From assembly GCF_003752505.1 (NCBI RefSeq), contig NZ_RKHO01000001.1, forward strand, positions 3,534,001-3,598,000: a DNA stretch of 64,000 bases, given 5' to 3'. The DNA comes from Nocardioides aurantiacus (lineage in GTDB: Bacteria; Actinomycetota; Actinomycetes; Propionibacteriales; Nocardioidaceae). Every line of letters begins with the position of its first letter. Position 1 is the stretch's first letter. Positions 1-7,969 of this stretch are shown one piece after another. The translations under genes and the position numbers were made by a program. The notes under the pieces are model-generated. The model was given only the letters and a program-made list of their open reading frames with translations. It made no database searches and was not told where the DNA came from.

Positions 1-1
1 G

Positions 2-241
2 GACTCGGATGCGTCGCTGGCCCAGGTCGCCAAGGACTTCGGCATCTCGCCGTCGTGCCTGAAGCGCTGGGTCACGATCGATGACAAGAAGTCTGCCCGC
101 CCATCCTCAGCCGGCCGAGCGCCCGTGGAGTCCGACGCGCTGCGCGAAGCGAACAAGCGAATCAGGCTCCTCGAGCAAGAGAACGAGGTTCTGCGCCGCG
201 CCGCTGCGTATCTCTCTCAGGCCAACCTGCCGGGAAAATGA
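2..241 (+). CDS. IS3-family transposase OrfA, 5' end cut by window edge
   Basis: This is the helix-turn-helix subunit of an IS3-type transposase, which binds the element ends and works with OrfB. The readable part contains an HTH (VAKDFGISPSCLKRW) followed by a leucine-zipper-like stretch (ALREANKRIRLLEQENEVLR), the usual OrfA layout. The start lies left of the window. The stop TGA at 239-241 overlaps the OrfB ATG at 238-240 in an ATGA arrangement. OrfB is in the -1 frame and a run of four A (235-238) sits at the junction, so either translational coupling or a -1 frameshift could produce OrfB or an OrfAB fusion. Confidence 0.85.
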   Translation, partial: DSDASLAQVAKDFGISPSCLKRWVTIDDKKSARPSSAGRAPVESDALREANKRIRLLEQENEVLRRAAAYLSQANLPGK

Positions 242-1140
242 TGTACCCGCTCGTCCGCGAGCTGGCCGCCGATGGGGTCCCCGTCGCGGTGACGTGCCGG
301 GTGCTGAAGATCGCTCGCCAGCCCTACTACCGCTGGCTGGTCAATCCGGTCACCGATGCCGAGCTGACCGCGGCCTACCGGGCGAACGCGTTGTTCGACG
401 CCCACCGCGACGACCCCGAGTTCGGCTACCGGTTCCTCCTCGACGAAGCCCGCGGCGCAGGTGAGCCGATGGCCGAGCGGACCGCGTGGCGGATCTGCTC
501 CGACCTCGGTTGGTGGTCGGCGTTCGGGAAGAAGCGCGGCAGGAACGGGAAGAAGCCGGGCCCGCCGGTGCACGACGACCGCTGCGCCGTGGTCGACGAC
601 CAAGGCAGGATCCGCCACGAGTTCACCGCCACCGGCCCGAACGAGCTGTGGCTGGCCGACATCACCGAGCACTGGACCGGGGAGGGCAAGCTCTACGTCT
701 GCGCGATCAAGGACGTCTGCTCCAACCGCATCGTCGGCTACTCGATCGACTCACGGATGAAGTCCCGGCTCGCGGTCGCTGCGCTGAACGACGCAGTCGC
801 TCGCCGCGGCAAGGTGGCCGGTTGTGTCCTGCACACCGACCGAGGATCGCAATTTCGAAGCCGCAAGTTCGTCCACGCGCTCAACCGCCACGACATGGTC
901 GGCTCGATGGGCCGCGTCGGCGCAGCCGGCGACAACGCAGCCATGGAGAGCTTCTTCTCGCTGCTGCAGAAGAACGTCCTCGACCGCCACCCCTGGGCCA
1001 CCCGTGAAGAGCTGAGGATCGCGATCGTCAGGTGGATCGAGAGGACCTACCACCGGCGCCGGAGACAGGCTGCTCTCGGGCGATTGACCCCGGTCGAATA
1101 CGAGCTGATCATGACTCCAACCGCCACCCAGGCGGCCTAA
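238..1140 (+). CDS. IS3-family transposase OrfB (DDE integrase core)
   Basis: This is the catalytic transposase subunit, a 300-residue rve/DDE recombinase that cuts and joins the element ends. The catalytic residues are visible: Asp141 in WLADITEHW, Asp201 in HTDRGSQF and Glu237 in DNAAMESFF. The second Asp and the Glu are 35 residues apart, the IS3-family spacing. An HTH_21-like segment (EFGYRFLLDE) comes before the core. Length is typical and no internal stop is seen, so the protein looks intact. The terminal inverted repeats could not be defined because the left end is outside the window. Confidence 0.93.
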   Translation: MMYPLVRELAADGVPVAVTCRVLKIARQPYYRWLVNPVTDAELTAAYRANALFDAHRDDPEFGYRFLLDEARGAGEPMAERTAWRICSDLGWWSAFGKKRGRNGKKPGPPVHDDRCAVVDDQGRIRHEFTATGPNELWLADITEHWTGEGKLYVCAIKDVCSNRIVGYSIDSRMKSRLAVAALNDAVARRGKVAGCVLHTDRGSQFRSRKFVHALNRHDMVGSMGRVGAAGDNAAMESFFSLLQKNVLDRHPWATREELRIAIVRWIERTYHRRRRQAALGRLTPVEYELIMTPTATQAA

Positions 1141-1617
1141 CCAAAACTGTCACCCGTTCGTGCAGCAGACCCGACCTCGGGGAGGCTGGTGACGCTTGGG
1201 CCCATGTTCCGGCTCTGCTTGGTTGTGGACATCTCGCCCTCCTAGGGCGGTTGGTGCCCGACCTGACTTGTGTGGCGGGCCGCGGCACGGAACGCGTTAC
1301 TGCGCTCGCAACTAACCGTTCGCGCGAAGAGAAAGGAGACAACCCGCTCCTACGGGAAGGCACGAGGGCTGTCCAGGCGGGGCCAAGGATGCGAAGACGT
1401 CAGGTCAGACACCTCGTGTCACCGAACAGGTCGCGCGCCCCTAGGGCCGTCCTGCGCGAGATCGACTGGTCATGTTGTCGGGCTGAACGCGACAAGACGG
1501 GACTAGACCGCCCGAGACCATCCGTCGAATCACATGGGAGTTAGGCCGCCAGACGTGGTTCCCTCAGGGCCGCAAGGCTCGAGGCCCTGCGTCTGAGACA
1601 TGAATTTCGGGGGATCA
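1141..1617. other. Intergenic region right of IS3 element
   Basis: No convincing gene is present. It should contain the right inverted repeat of the IS3 element just after 1140, but this cannot be placed without the left end. A small hairpin (CAGGGCC at 1565-1571 pairing with GGCCCTG at 1583-1589) lies just before the next gene. Confidence 0.5.
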
Positions 1618-2232
1618 ATGTCAGAACACGTGCTTGCGCGGCGATGGGTTCAGGCGCTGTGCGTAGGCCTGGCAGCCACAGTCGCGACGGGAACCGTCAC
1701 GGTGATCAGTCCGGCTGTTGCACATGCAGACACCATCACCGTTGCGAGTGTGGCTGACCCAACCGGCGACGTCAGGCTGCTAGCTCGGAAGGGACTGACA
1801 CGCGCTGAGAGGAAGTCGATCGACCTGAGGAAGGTCACTCTCAGACGGGTTGATGACAAGGCCCGGTTCACGTTCGCTATCCGCGACTTGATGCGCACAA
1901 GGAAGTTTGACCAGATGCTCTTCGTGTCGTGGAACGAGAGCCCCGACACCCCCGACCCGTGGATGGGGTCTCTATCGCTGGGGGTCAACAGCAAGTACGC
2001 GTCGGCTTCGTACTCGAGTCCGGACGGCGAGCGGTTCGAGAACTGCACTCCGCCTATCGTTCTCCGACCCCTGCGTAACGAGATCGAGGTAACTGTTCCT
2101 TGGCGGTGTGTACCTGAGGGCCCCTTGAAGATCAAGGTCACCACCATGACCGGCCGCTATCGCAGCGATGAAGCGCCCTACTCTCGTGACGCCGTGGCGT
2201 TCCCAGGCTGGCCGACCGTTCTGCCGATCTGA
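1618..2232 (+). CDS. Secreted protein of unknown function
   Basis: The function is not recognised. From ATG 1618 the protein is 204 residues with a Sec signal peptide: a basic n-region (ARRW), a hydrophobic core and an AxA-type cleavage site at AVAHA. The mature part opens with DPTGDV, followed by alternating hydrophobic/polar segments that suggest a beta-sandwich. Comparable DPxGDV proteins are common as exported orphans in actinobacteria. An upstream ATG at 1600 is in frame, but GGGGG at 1609-1613 is well spaced for 1618. The gene stands alone between an IS element and a scrambled region, so it is probably accessory. Confidence 0.75.
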   Translation: MSEHVLARRWVQALCVGLAATVATGTVTVISPAVAHADTITVASVADPTGDVRLLARKGLTRAERKSIDLRKVTLRRVDDKARFTFAIRDLMRTRKFDQMLFVSWNESPDTPDPWMGSLSLGVNSKYASASYSSPDGERFENCTPPIVLRPLRNEIEVTVPWRCVPEGPLKIKVTTMTGRYRSDEAPYSRDAVAFPGWPTVLPI

Positions 2233-2578
2233 TCCAGTCGAGTAGAGACGCATAAACAAGGCCCCGCTCTCACGCGGCTCGATGCGCACCACCGCTAGAT
2301 GGGGTGGCGGACTGCCCTTGGACACCTGCTTGCTGAGCCACGACGCGTGAGCTGGCAACGGCAGCGGAAAGTCTTCGTTGATTCGGGAAGGTGCAGGTCA
2401 GCCTCTGAATTCTGCTCACGCGATCTAGCAGTTGCACCCATAGCCAACAAAATCAGCACCCATCATTTCGCGCATCCGTTCCGCGAGCCTGGCCTAGGCA
2501 CTTCTCATGCTGATCTGACCTCCTGTTGGCGCCGGGTTCGGTGACGCTAGACCTGTCCCGTGTCAGGTTGGCACGGGT
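2233..2578. other. Intergenic region without recognisable features
   Basis: About 350 bases separate the secreted protein from the 5'-nucleotidase remnant. Neither strand holds a frame with a plausible ribosome binding site and protein-like composition, and no RNA gene was recognised. Confidence 0.5.
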
Positions 2579-2830
2579 TCAGGGACTTGCCTCGTTCGCG
2601 ACGCCGTACGGGATGTGGACCGCGACGACATCCTCAAGCGCCCCAGTGAGGTGGAGGTCCTGGTCGTCGAAGTAAATGTGTGGCTGCATGACCCGCAGTA
2701 CGCGCGCCTTTTCGATACCGCCGAGAAAGAACGCGTCGTCGACCCGCACGCCCCACTCCCGGAGGGAGTGCACCGCGCACTCGTGCGCGGAGGCGTTCCG
2801 CGCGGTGACCAGTGCGATACGAAGGCGTGG
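2579..2830 (-). pseudogene. 5'-nucleotidase C-terminal fragment
   Basis: The minus strand encodes about 84 residues resembling the C-terminal third of cytosolic 5'-nucleotidase I-type proteins (PF06189): RLRIALVTARN, LREWGVRVDDAFFLGG, a FDDQ segment and a closing HIPYGVANE. The similarity stops abruptly near 2830; upstream sequence in the same frame is low-quality. The matching N-terminal fragment lies at 4390-4518 on the same strand, directly after hsdR. The middle of the protein (roughly 170 residues by family length) is missing and replaced by foreign DNA. The gene would have hydrolysed nucleoside monophosphates and is now non-functional. Confidence 0.75.
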
Positions 2831-2970
2831 GGTGTAGTCGGGTTCATCCGACCGACGTGTGCGGCCCGTGCAACCGCGCGCGTGGAGCCGGACGCGACCG
2901 CGAGGACCACGGGACGGGAGCCCTCGAAGGGTCTCCGGGACCGAGGGGTAAGCCGCAGTGCCAATCACAC

Positions 2971-3186
2971 TTAGCCGACGAACCCAGCGAGCCAGTCCGC
3001 GACCCTCTCCTTGTAGATCGCCGTCACGGCAGCGAGGCCGAACAGAATGGCCGCAAAGTCGGACCCAAGCGATCGCAACGAAGAGTTCGGACCCATGAAC
3101 CAACCGACAATCATGAACAGCAGGCTCACGAAGCCGCCGATCGTGAGCGCGCCCACGGTGTAGTTCACGAACTCGAGAGGCTCCAT
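2971..3186 (-). CDS. Small membrane protein, unknown
   Basis: This frame encodes 71 residues with two predicted membrane segments (around residues 10-31 and 42-58), joined by a short polar loop (GPNSSLRSLGSD). The composition is clean and protein-like, unlike the other frames here. The ribosome binding site is weak. It lies in the DNA that replaced the middle of the 5'-nucleotidase, beside two other minus-strand orphan frames. Its function is unknown; it could be cargo of the invading element or a chance ORF. Confidence 0.45.
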   Translation of the reverse strand: MEPLEFVNYTVGALTIGGFVSLLFMIVGWFMGPNSSLRSLGSDFAAILFGLAAVTAIYKERVADWLAGFVG

Positions 3187-3243
3187 GGCACGGATGCTCT
3201 CACAAAGGCGGGAGGGATAATTGCAGGTGGTGCCTTGGCGCGC

Positions 3244-3504
3244 TCAGTCTCCGGGCCACTTGTCTTCGACCATGTCGACGTTACGCACGGAGCCGTACAT
3301 CCCTGGCGCCAGGACTTCGACAACCTCCCCTTCGAGGTAAAACAGGACGGCTCCACCGTCGACCTCGATCAAGTCGGCGAATCGCAGTTCCGAGTCAGCT
3401 TGGAAGCCTTGCGGGACTTCCATGCCTTTCGCTATCGCCTCATCGTGGGCGCGCTGTCGCGTGGACGCCCAGGTATTGCTGTATCGGATCAGGTACGGCA
3501 GCAT
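3244..3504 (-). CDS. Small hypothetical protein, possibly 5'-truncated
   Basis: This frame encodes 86 residues of balanced composition (for example RFADLIEVDGGAVLFYLEGEVVEVL), which looks like a genuine beta-rich protein tail. GAGG abuts the ATG, too close for good initiation, and the first terL-like repeat starts 13 bases upstream. It may therefore be the C-terminal part of a longer gene cut during rearrangement. No family was recognised. Confidence 0.45.
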   Translation of the reverse strand: MLPYLIRYSNTWASTRQRAHDEAIAKGMEVPQGFQADSELRFADLIEVDGGAVLFYLEGEVVEVLAPGMYGSVRNVDMVEDKWPGD

Positions 3505-3516
3505 CCTCGGACGATC

Positions 3517-3572
3517 TCATGAGGGCGGGCCCGAAGGCCGGCGTGGACGACTCGCCGCTCCCGTTTCGCCCG
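3517..3572 (+). repeat. 56-bp direct repeat, copy 1 (terL 5'-end-like)
   Basis: This 56-base segment matches 3948-4003 at 53 of 56 positions. Read from ATG 3519 it encodes MRAGPKAGVDDSPLPFRP, almost the same peptide as the start of the terL fragment at 3950, then diverges. It also contains an imperfect GC-rich inverted repeat around CGAA. It is best explained as a second copy of a terminase gene start. Confidence 0.8.
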
Positions 3573-3593
3573 TGGGATACGCCGCGACCCCGG

Positions 3594-3935
3594 TTATGCA
3601 AGGCGCGAGAGCAATCGGAGTACTTGCACGACCAGTTGCAGATTGGCTGCGAAGAAGGCCGTCAGGGCCGCAAAACGAAGCCACTGCCAACCGAGGACCG
3701 AGTTCTGCAGGTAGCGGCCGCGCGCAACGTCGTCCCTATCTTCGTCGTGTTGGTGGGTGAGAAACAGGCTGAAGTTTGTGAAAAGCCTCGGGACCTTGGC
3801 ATCGGGCCACCCGGATCTGCGGACATCGGCTTGGTACGCCCATGCACTGACCTGCGCTCCAGTTCCGAGCAGCGCGGCACCGGAGGCCACCCAAGCGAAT
3901 ACACCGAAAACGAAGTCGAGCAGCGCATTTGTCAC
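3594..3935 (-). CDS. Membrane protein, unknown
   Basis: This frame encodes 113 residues with a hydrophobic N-terminal segment (about residues 5-30), a polar middle containing a HQHDEDRDD acidic/His patch, and a C-terminal hydrophobic segment (WLRFAALTAFFAANLQLVVQVL). It starts at GTG 3935 with AAGG about 7 bases upstream. It lies between the two terL-like repeats, so it may be cargo inserted into or next to a terminase gene. No family was recognised. Confidence 0.5.
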   Translation of the reverse strand: MTNALLDFVFGVFAWVASGAALLGTGAQVSAWAYQADVRRSGWPDAKVPRLFTNFSLFLTHQHDEDRDDVARGRYLQNSVLGWQWLRFAALTAFFAANLQLVVQVLRLLSRLA

Positions 3936-3947
3936 GGCAGGACCTTG

Positions 3948-4003
3948 TCATGAGGGCCGGCCCGAAGGCCGGCGTGGACGGCTCGCCGCTCCCGTTTCGT
4001 CCG
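3948..4003 (+). repeat. 56-bp direct repeat, copy 2 (start of terL fragment)
   Basis: This is the second copy of the 56-base repeat (first at 3517-3572). It contains a perfect 7-bp hairpin, GCCGGCC-CGAA-GGCCGGC, at 3956-3973. Its frame from ATG 3950 continues straight into recognisable terminase sequence, so the repeat is probably the coding start of terL rather than a stand-alone element. Confidence 0.8.
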
Positions 4004-4390
4004 CGCTCCGTCGGTGCTGCTCGGTTCAGCAAGTTCTGCGAGTCGTTCATCGTCACGCCGAGGGGCACCGGTGCGCTGCAGCCGATGAAGATGCGGCCGC
4101 GGCAGCTCGACCTCGTCGGCTCCGTCCTCGACGCCAACCCTCGTCCGCGCACCGCGGGCTGGATGATGCCGCGCGGGCGGGGCCAGTCAACGCTGGTCGC
4201 CGCGCTCGGCCTTTACGACCTCATGCTCGGCGAGGAAGGCGCGTCGGTCGTGGTAGCTGAGGTCGACGAGCGGCAGGCCGGAATCGTGGTCAGGACGGCC
4301 GCGCGGATGGTGGAACTATCCGAGGACCTGTCGAGCCGCGTGCAGGTCTACAAGGACCGTCTGGCGGTGCCCGAGCGGGGCGCGTCGTTC
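3950..4390 (+). pseudogene. Phage terminase large subunit, N-terminal fragment
   Basis: About 147 residues resemble the N-terminal ATPase region of actinophage large terminases, the motor that packages DNA into proheads. Visible features are SVGAARFSKFCESFIVTP, LVGSVLDANPRPRTAGWMMPRG and a Walker A-like loop GRGQST, in which the usual Lys (GQGKST) is replaced by Gln. The similarity ends at about 4390, where the frame runs into antisense of the 5'-nucleotidase N-terminus and stops at 4441. The truncation, the lost Lys and the lack of other phage structural genes mark it as a remnant. Confidence 0.75.
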
Positions 4391-4518
4391 GTCTGCCTGC
4401 GGTACTCCCTGTACGCCATCTCGCCGTACTTGCGGAAGTAGGCGTCCGACTCGGTGAGGTCGAACAACGCGCTGGAAGCCACGCCGACGACGAGCCGGTT
4501 TTCTAGTTCGTATGCCAT
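4390..4518 (-). pseudogene. 5'-nucleotidase N-terminal fragment
   Basis: The start of a PF06189-type cytosolic 5'-nucleotidase: MAYELENRLVVGVASSALFDLTESDAYF with the family's conserved opening, ATG at 4518 and AAAGGAA about 8 bases upstream. It lies 25 bases after the hsdR stop on the same strand, so it was probably the last gene of the restriction operon. After about 43 residues the sequence switches to antisense of the terL fragment. The C-terminal remnant is at 2579-2830. Confidence 0.75.
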
Positions 4519-4543
4519 AGCCGTTCCTTTGTTCCCAGCAGCT

Positions 4544-7500
4544 CTACGCGACGGTGACGTCAGGGAGTGCCCGGTCGCGTACCTCGCTGAGGATGGTGAC
4601 GATGTCGTCGACCTGCTCCTCGTTGAAGATGCTGTCGGGGCCATGGGGTGCGCTGTCGGTGAACGGGGACTCGTAGAGGCGGGCCACCTCCATGACGCCG
4701 TTGGCGGTGAGGTGCTCCACGATCAGGTTGACGAAGCGGAGCTGGTTGGCCGTGAACGTCGTGTCGGTGAGGTAGCGGTCGAAGGCCTGGGTGGCAGCGG
4801 CGCGGTCCAGGCCCACCAGGGAGCGGACGAACAGTCCGAGGCCGTGGGCGTCCTCGCGGGCCTTGGCGAGGTCGGCCTCGGTGCCGGCGCCGGACTCGAG
4901 CAGCATCGCCTCCAGGGCGGTGAGGTCGTCCGGGGTCAGTTGCAGGTTGCGGCGCAGGCGTTGGAGGGCGAGGTGGTCCTCGTGGTCGCGGAGGTAGGCG
5001 CGGGCCTTGGCGCGGAAGCGTTCCCAGTTCGTGCCCGGGGTGACGCCGGGCAGCTCCACGATGGTGCCCTCGCCGAGCTCGTCGGCGAAGTTGGAGTAGA
5101 CGACGGCGCGCTTGGTCTTGTCCACGAACCGCACCAGGGCACGCACCCGGCGCCGTGCCAGCTCCAGCATCGGCAGGGTGACATCAACCCACCAGTCGTC
5201 CTCCGACAGGCTCTCCAGCAGCACTTCCTGGGCCTTGACCGAGGGGATCGCGGTCTGGCCGAGCAGGGCGGTGGCGATGTCCTGGACCTGCTTGCGCAAG
5301 CGCTCGAACAGGACCGCGTCGCTCTCCAGACGGGCGAGCTGGAGGCGCAGCAGGATGAGGTCGAACCGTTTGGCGTCCTCGTCGTCGTCGCGCTCGGTGG
5401 AGGGCAGCCCGGCCAGGTGGCGCGCGACGTCGCCCGCCTTCTCCGGTGGCATCTGCTGCCAGGCCTCCCACTCGGAGTAGGTCTCCACCCACTGCCGGGC
5501 GGGACGGACCAGGAAGTTGTCGGTGTTCATGCCGGCCACGACCTGGTGCAGCGACCAGGCGACGTCCACACGGAGGCCGCGCTCGGACCTCTCCCCCTCC
5601 CCGACCGCAGGGTCTTCTCCGGGCTCGGTCGGGGCGTCCTGGTCCAGCGCCGCGACCAGCCCGAGGCGGGTCTCGAAGAGCCGCTCACCCAAGGACTTCT
5701 GCAACGAGCCCTCGGTGCCGGGCAGGTCTTGGCCGAAGTACTCCAGGTTCTGGCAGAAGTCGAAGACGTAGAAGTTCTTCTTGTCATCCCCTGGGCCGAA
5801 CAGGTCCGGGCACAGTCGGGTGCCGCGGCCGATCATCTGCCAGAACTTGCTCTTGGCGCGCACTGGCTTGAAGAACACCAGGTTGAGCACCTCGGGGACG
5901 TCGATGCCGGTGTCGAGCATGTCCACGGAGATCGCGATGTGCGGGGCCTTGTCCTTGACCGAGAAGTCGTCGATCAGGGACTGGGCGTAGGTGACGCCGT
6001 GGGTGATGACGCGGGCGAAGTGGCCGGCGTGCTCGGGGTAGTTGAGGTCGAAGCGCTCCCGGATGAACTCGGCGTGCTTCTGGTTCTTGGCGAAAACGAT
6101 CGTCTTGCCCAGGCGGTCTCCCCCGGCGACCTTGAGCCCGTCAGTCATCAGTGTGGCCAGGACCTTGTCGACGGTGTCGGCGTTGAAGAGGAACTGGTTG
6201 AGCTCGGCGGCCGCAACCTCGTCGGGGACCTCGCCCTCCTCGTTCCACTCGGCCCTGTCCCAGTCGTCCTTCTCCTGCTCCGACAGCTCGTCGTAGCGGA
6301 TGCCCTGACGCATGAACTTCAATGGCACCGACACCCCCACCGGGGGCACGAGGTAGCCCTCGGCGACGGCCTCGTCCAGGCTGTAGGCGTCGGTGGGGAC
6401 GCCGTCCTCGAGGTTGAACAGCGTGTAGGTGTTGCGGTCGACCTCGTTCTTCGGGGTCGCGGTCAGGCCGACGAGCAGGGAGTCGAACCAGCCGAAGATG
6501 GCCTTGTACTTCTGGTAGACCGAGCGGTGGGCCTCGTCGATGACGACCAGGTCGAAGTAGCCCGGGCCGAACATCCGTGCGCCGCCGTCGGTGACGTTGA
6601 TCAGGTTCATCATTGTCGGATACGTCGAGACGTAGACCCGACCATCGGCGCTCTTCTCGGTCACCAGGTTGACCGTGGTCACGTTCGGTAGGTGCGCCTT
6701 GAACGCGCCGGCTGCCTGGTTGACCAGTGCGGTGCGGTCGGCGAGGAACAGCACCCGCTTGACCCACCCGGCGCGCATGAGCTGGTCGACGAGCGCGATC
6801 ACTACGCGGGTCTTGCCTGACCCGGTCGCCATCACCAGCAGGGCGTCGCGCTGCCGGGCAGACAGCGCCTCGCCGATCGTGCGGATGGCGCGGTGCTGGT
6901 AGTGGCGCTCGACGATGGTCTTGTCGATCACCGTGTCTGCCAGGGTCAACCGGGTGTTGCGCCGGGCGACCATCAGCTCGAGCTCGTCGCCGGCGAAGAA
7001 CCCTTCGACCTTGCGCGGCGGGTAGCCGGCGGCGTCGTCCCACAGCCAGGTCTCGTAGCCGTTGGTGTAGAGGATGACCGGCCGGCGGCCGGTCATGGTC
7101 TCTAGGCAGTCGGCGTACAGCTTGGCCTGCTGCTGCCCGATGCCGGGGTCCTTGGTGGTTCGCTTGGCCTCGATCACCGCCAGCGGCAGCCCGTCGGCCC
7201 CCCACAGGACGTAGTCGACGTACCCGAGCCCCTGAGCGTTGGGCATGCCGGTGACCTCGAACTCGCGGTCGCGGGCCTCGGTCAGGCGCCAGCCGGCCTC
7301 GCGGAGCAGCTCGTCGATGATGAGCTCGCGGGTCTGGGCCTCGGAGTAGTCGTGGGTGTCGGTCAGGGTGTTCGCGGCCTGGACGGCCTTGATCTCGGCG
7401 CGGAGCTCGGTGATCTCGGCGTCCTTGGCCGCACTGAGCTCGTCGCGCTCCTTGAGCGCCTTGGCGTGGGCTTCGTCCTGGTCGTGGAACTTCTTGGCCA

Positions 7501-7960
7501 GCGCCGCGACCTCGGCGCGGGTTAGTGGTGCGTTGCTGCCCGCGACCGTGGGGTCGAACACCGTCCCGGTGGGGACTGCGGCCGGGTCTGTGGAGTAGCG
7601 GAAAGCCGTCCACACCACGACGTGGTGCAGCTCGCGCAGCACGTCGACGGCTGCCCGGGGCGGGATTGGCTGGACGTAGTGCACGGCCCGGTTGCCGAGC
7701 TTGCGGATCAGGTTCAGCTTCGCCCCGATGCCGGAGCCGACCTTGTTGCGAAACGCCGCCTCGTTGATCCGGGCAGAGAGGTCGTCCTTGTAGGGCACCG
7801 GCAGCGCGTCGACGTCGTAGATCAGCCCTACCAGCTGCTCAGCGGCCCTGCGCGCGTAGATGCACGCGGTGCGCGGGTCCGAGGCCAAGTAGCCCTCAGC
7901 CCGCGCGCAGTCGGCGTAGGTCTGGGGCCACTCGGCCTTGATGAAGTCGAAGTTGGCCAC
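4544..7960 (-). CDS. hsdR: Type I restriction endonuclease R subunit
   Basis: This is the motor and nuclease subunit of a type I restriction-modification complex, which translocates and cuts DNA lacking the host methylation. The 1138 residues show, in order, an N-terminal DUF4145-like helical domain (about 1-125), a coiled coil (about 150-195), a PD-(D/E)xK nuclease (Asp249, Glu264-A-Lys266) and an SF2 helicase: Walker A ATGSGKT at 378-384, DEAH at 475-478, TATP near 501 and QMIGRGTR at 708-715. An EcoEI-like C-terminal region follows. It starts at GTG 7960, 9 bases after hsdS. All key motifs are present, so it looks functional. Confidence 0.95.
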   Translation of the reverse strand: MANFDFIKAEWPQTYADCARAEGYLASDPRTACIYARRAAEQLVGLIYDVDALPVPYKDDLSARINEAAFRNKVGSGIGAKLNLIRKLGNRAVHYVQPIPPRAAVDVLRELHHVVVWTAFRYSTDPAAVPTGTVFDPTVAGSNAPLTRAEVAALAKKFHDQDEAHAKALKERDELSAAKDAEITELRAEIKAVQAANTLTDTHDYSEAQTRELIIDELLREAGWRLTEARDREFEVTGMPNAQGLGYVDYVLWGADGLPLAVIEAKRTTKDPGIGQQQAKLYADCLETMTGRRPVILYTNGYETWLWDDAAGYPPRKVEGFFAGDELELMVARRNTRLTLADTVIDKTIVERHYQHRAIRTIGEALSARQRDALLVMATGSGKTRVVIALVDQLMRAGWVKRVLFLADRTALVNQAAGAFKAHLPNVTTVNLVTEKSADGRVYVSTYPTMMNLINVTDGGARMFGPGYFDLVVIDEAHRSVYQKYKAIFGWFDSLLVGLTATPKNEVDRNTYTLFNLEDGVPTDAYSLDEAVAEGYLVPPVGVSVPLKFMRQGIRYDELSEQEKDDWDRAEWNEEGEVPDEVAAAELNQFLFNADTVDKVLATLMTDGLKVAGGDRLGKTIVFAKNQKHAEFIRERFDLNYPEHAGHFARVITHGVTYAQSLIDDFSVKDKAPHIAISVDMLDTGIDVPEVLNLVFFKPVRAKSKFWQMIGRGTRLCPDLFGPGDDKKNFYVFDFCQNLEYFGQDLPGTEGSLQKSLGERLFETRLGLVAALDQDAPTEPGEDPAVGEGERSERGLRVDVAWSLHQVVAGMNTDNFLVRPARQWVETYSEWEAWQQMPPEKAGDVARHLAGLPSTERDDDEDAKRFDLILLRLQLARLESDAVLFERLRKQVQDIATALLGQTAIPSVKAQEVLLESLSEDDWWVDVTLPMLELARRRVRALVRFVDKTKRAVVYSNFADELGEGTIVELPGVTPGTNWERFRAKARAYLRDHEDHLALQRLRRNLQLTPDDLTALEAMLLESGAGTEADLAKAREDAHGLGLFVRSLVGLDRAAATQAFDRYLTDTTFTANQLRFVNLIVEHLTANGVMEVARLYESPFTDSAPHGPDSIFNEEQVDDIVTILSEVRDRALPDVTVA

Positions 7961-7969
7961 GCGGCACTC

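Noticed and set aside
3517-4003. The 56-bp repeats as integron attC sites flanking a gene cassette
   Set aside because: No RYYYAAC/GTTRRRY core pair is present and no integron integrase is in the window; the coding explanation (terL start) fits better.
4454-6691. Long open frame (745 codons) on the plus strand opposite hsdR
   Set aside because: It is antisense to a gene with all helicase and nuclease motifs; its Val/Gly/Leu-rich composition is what reverse-complemented GC-rich coding sequence produces.
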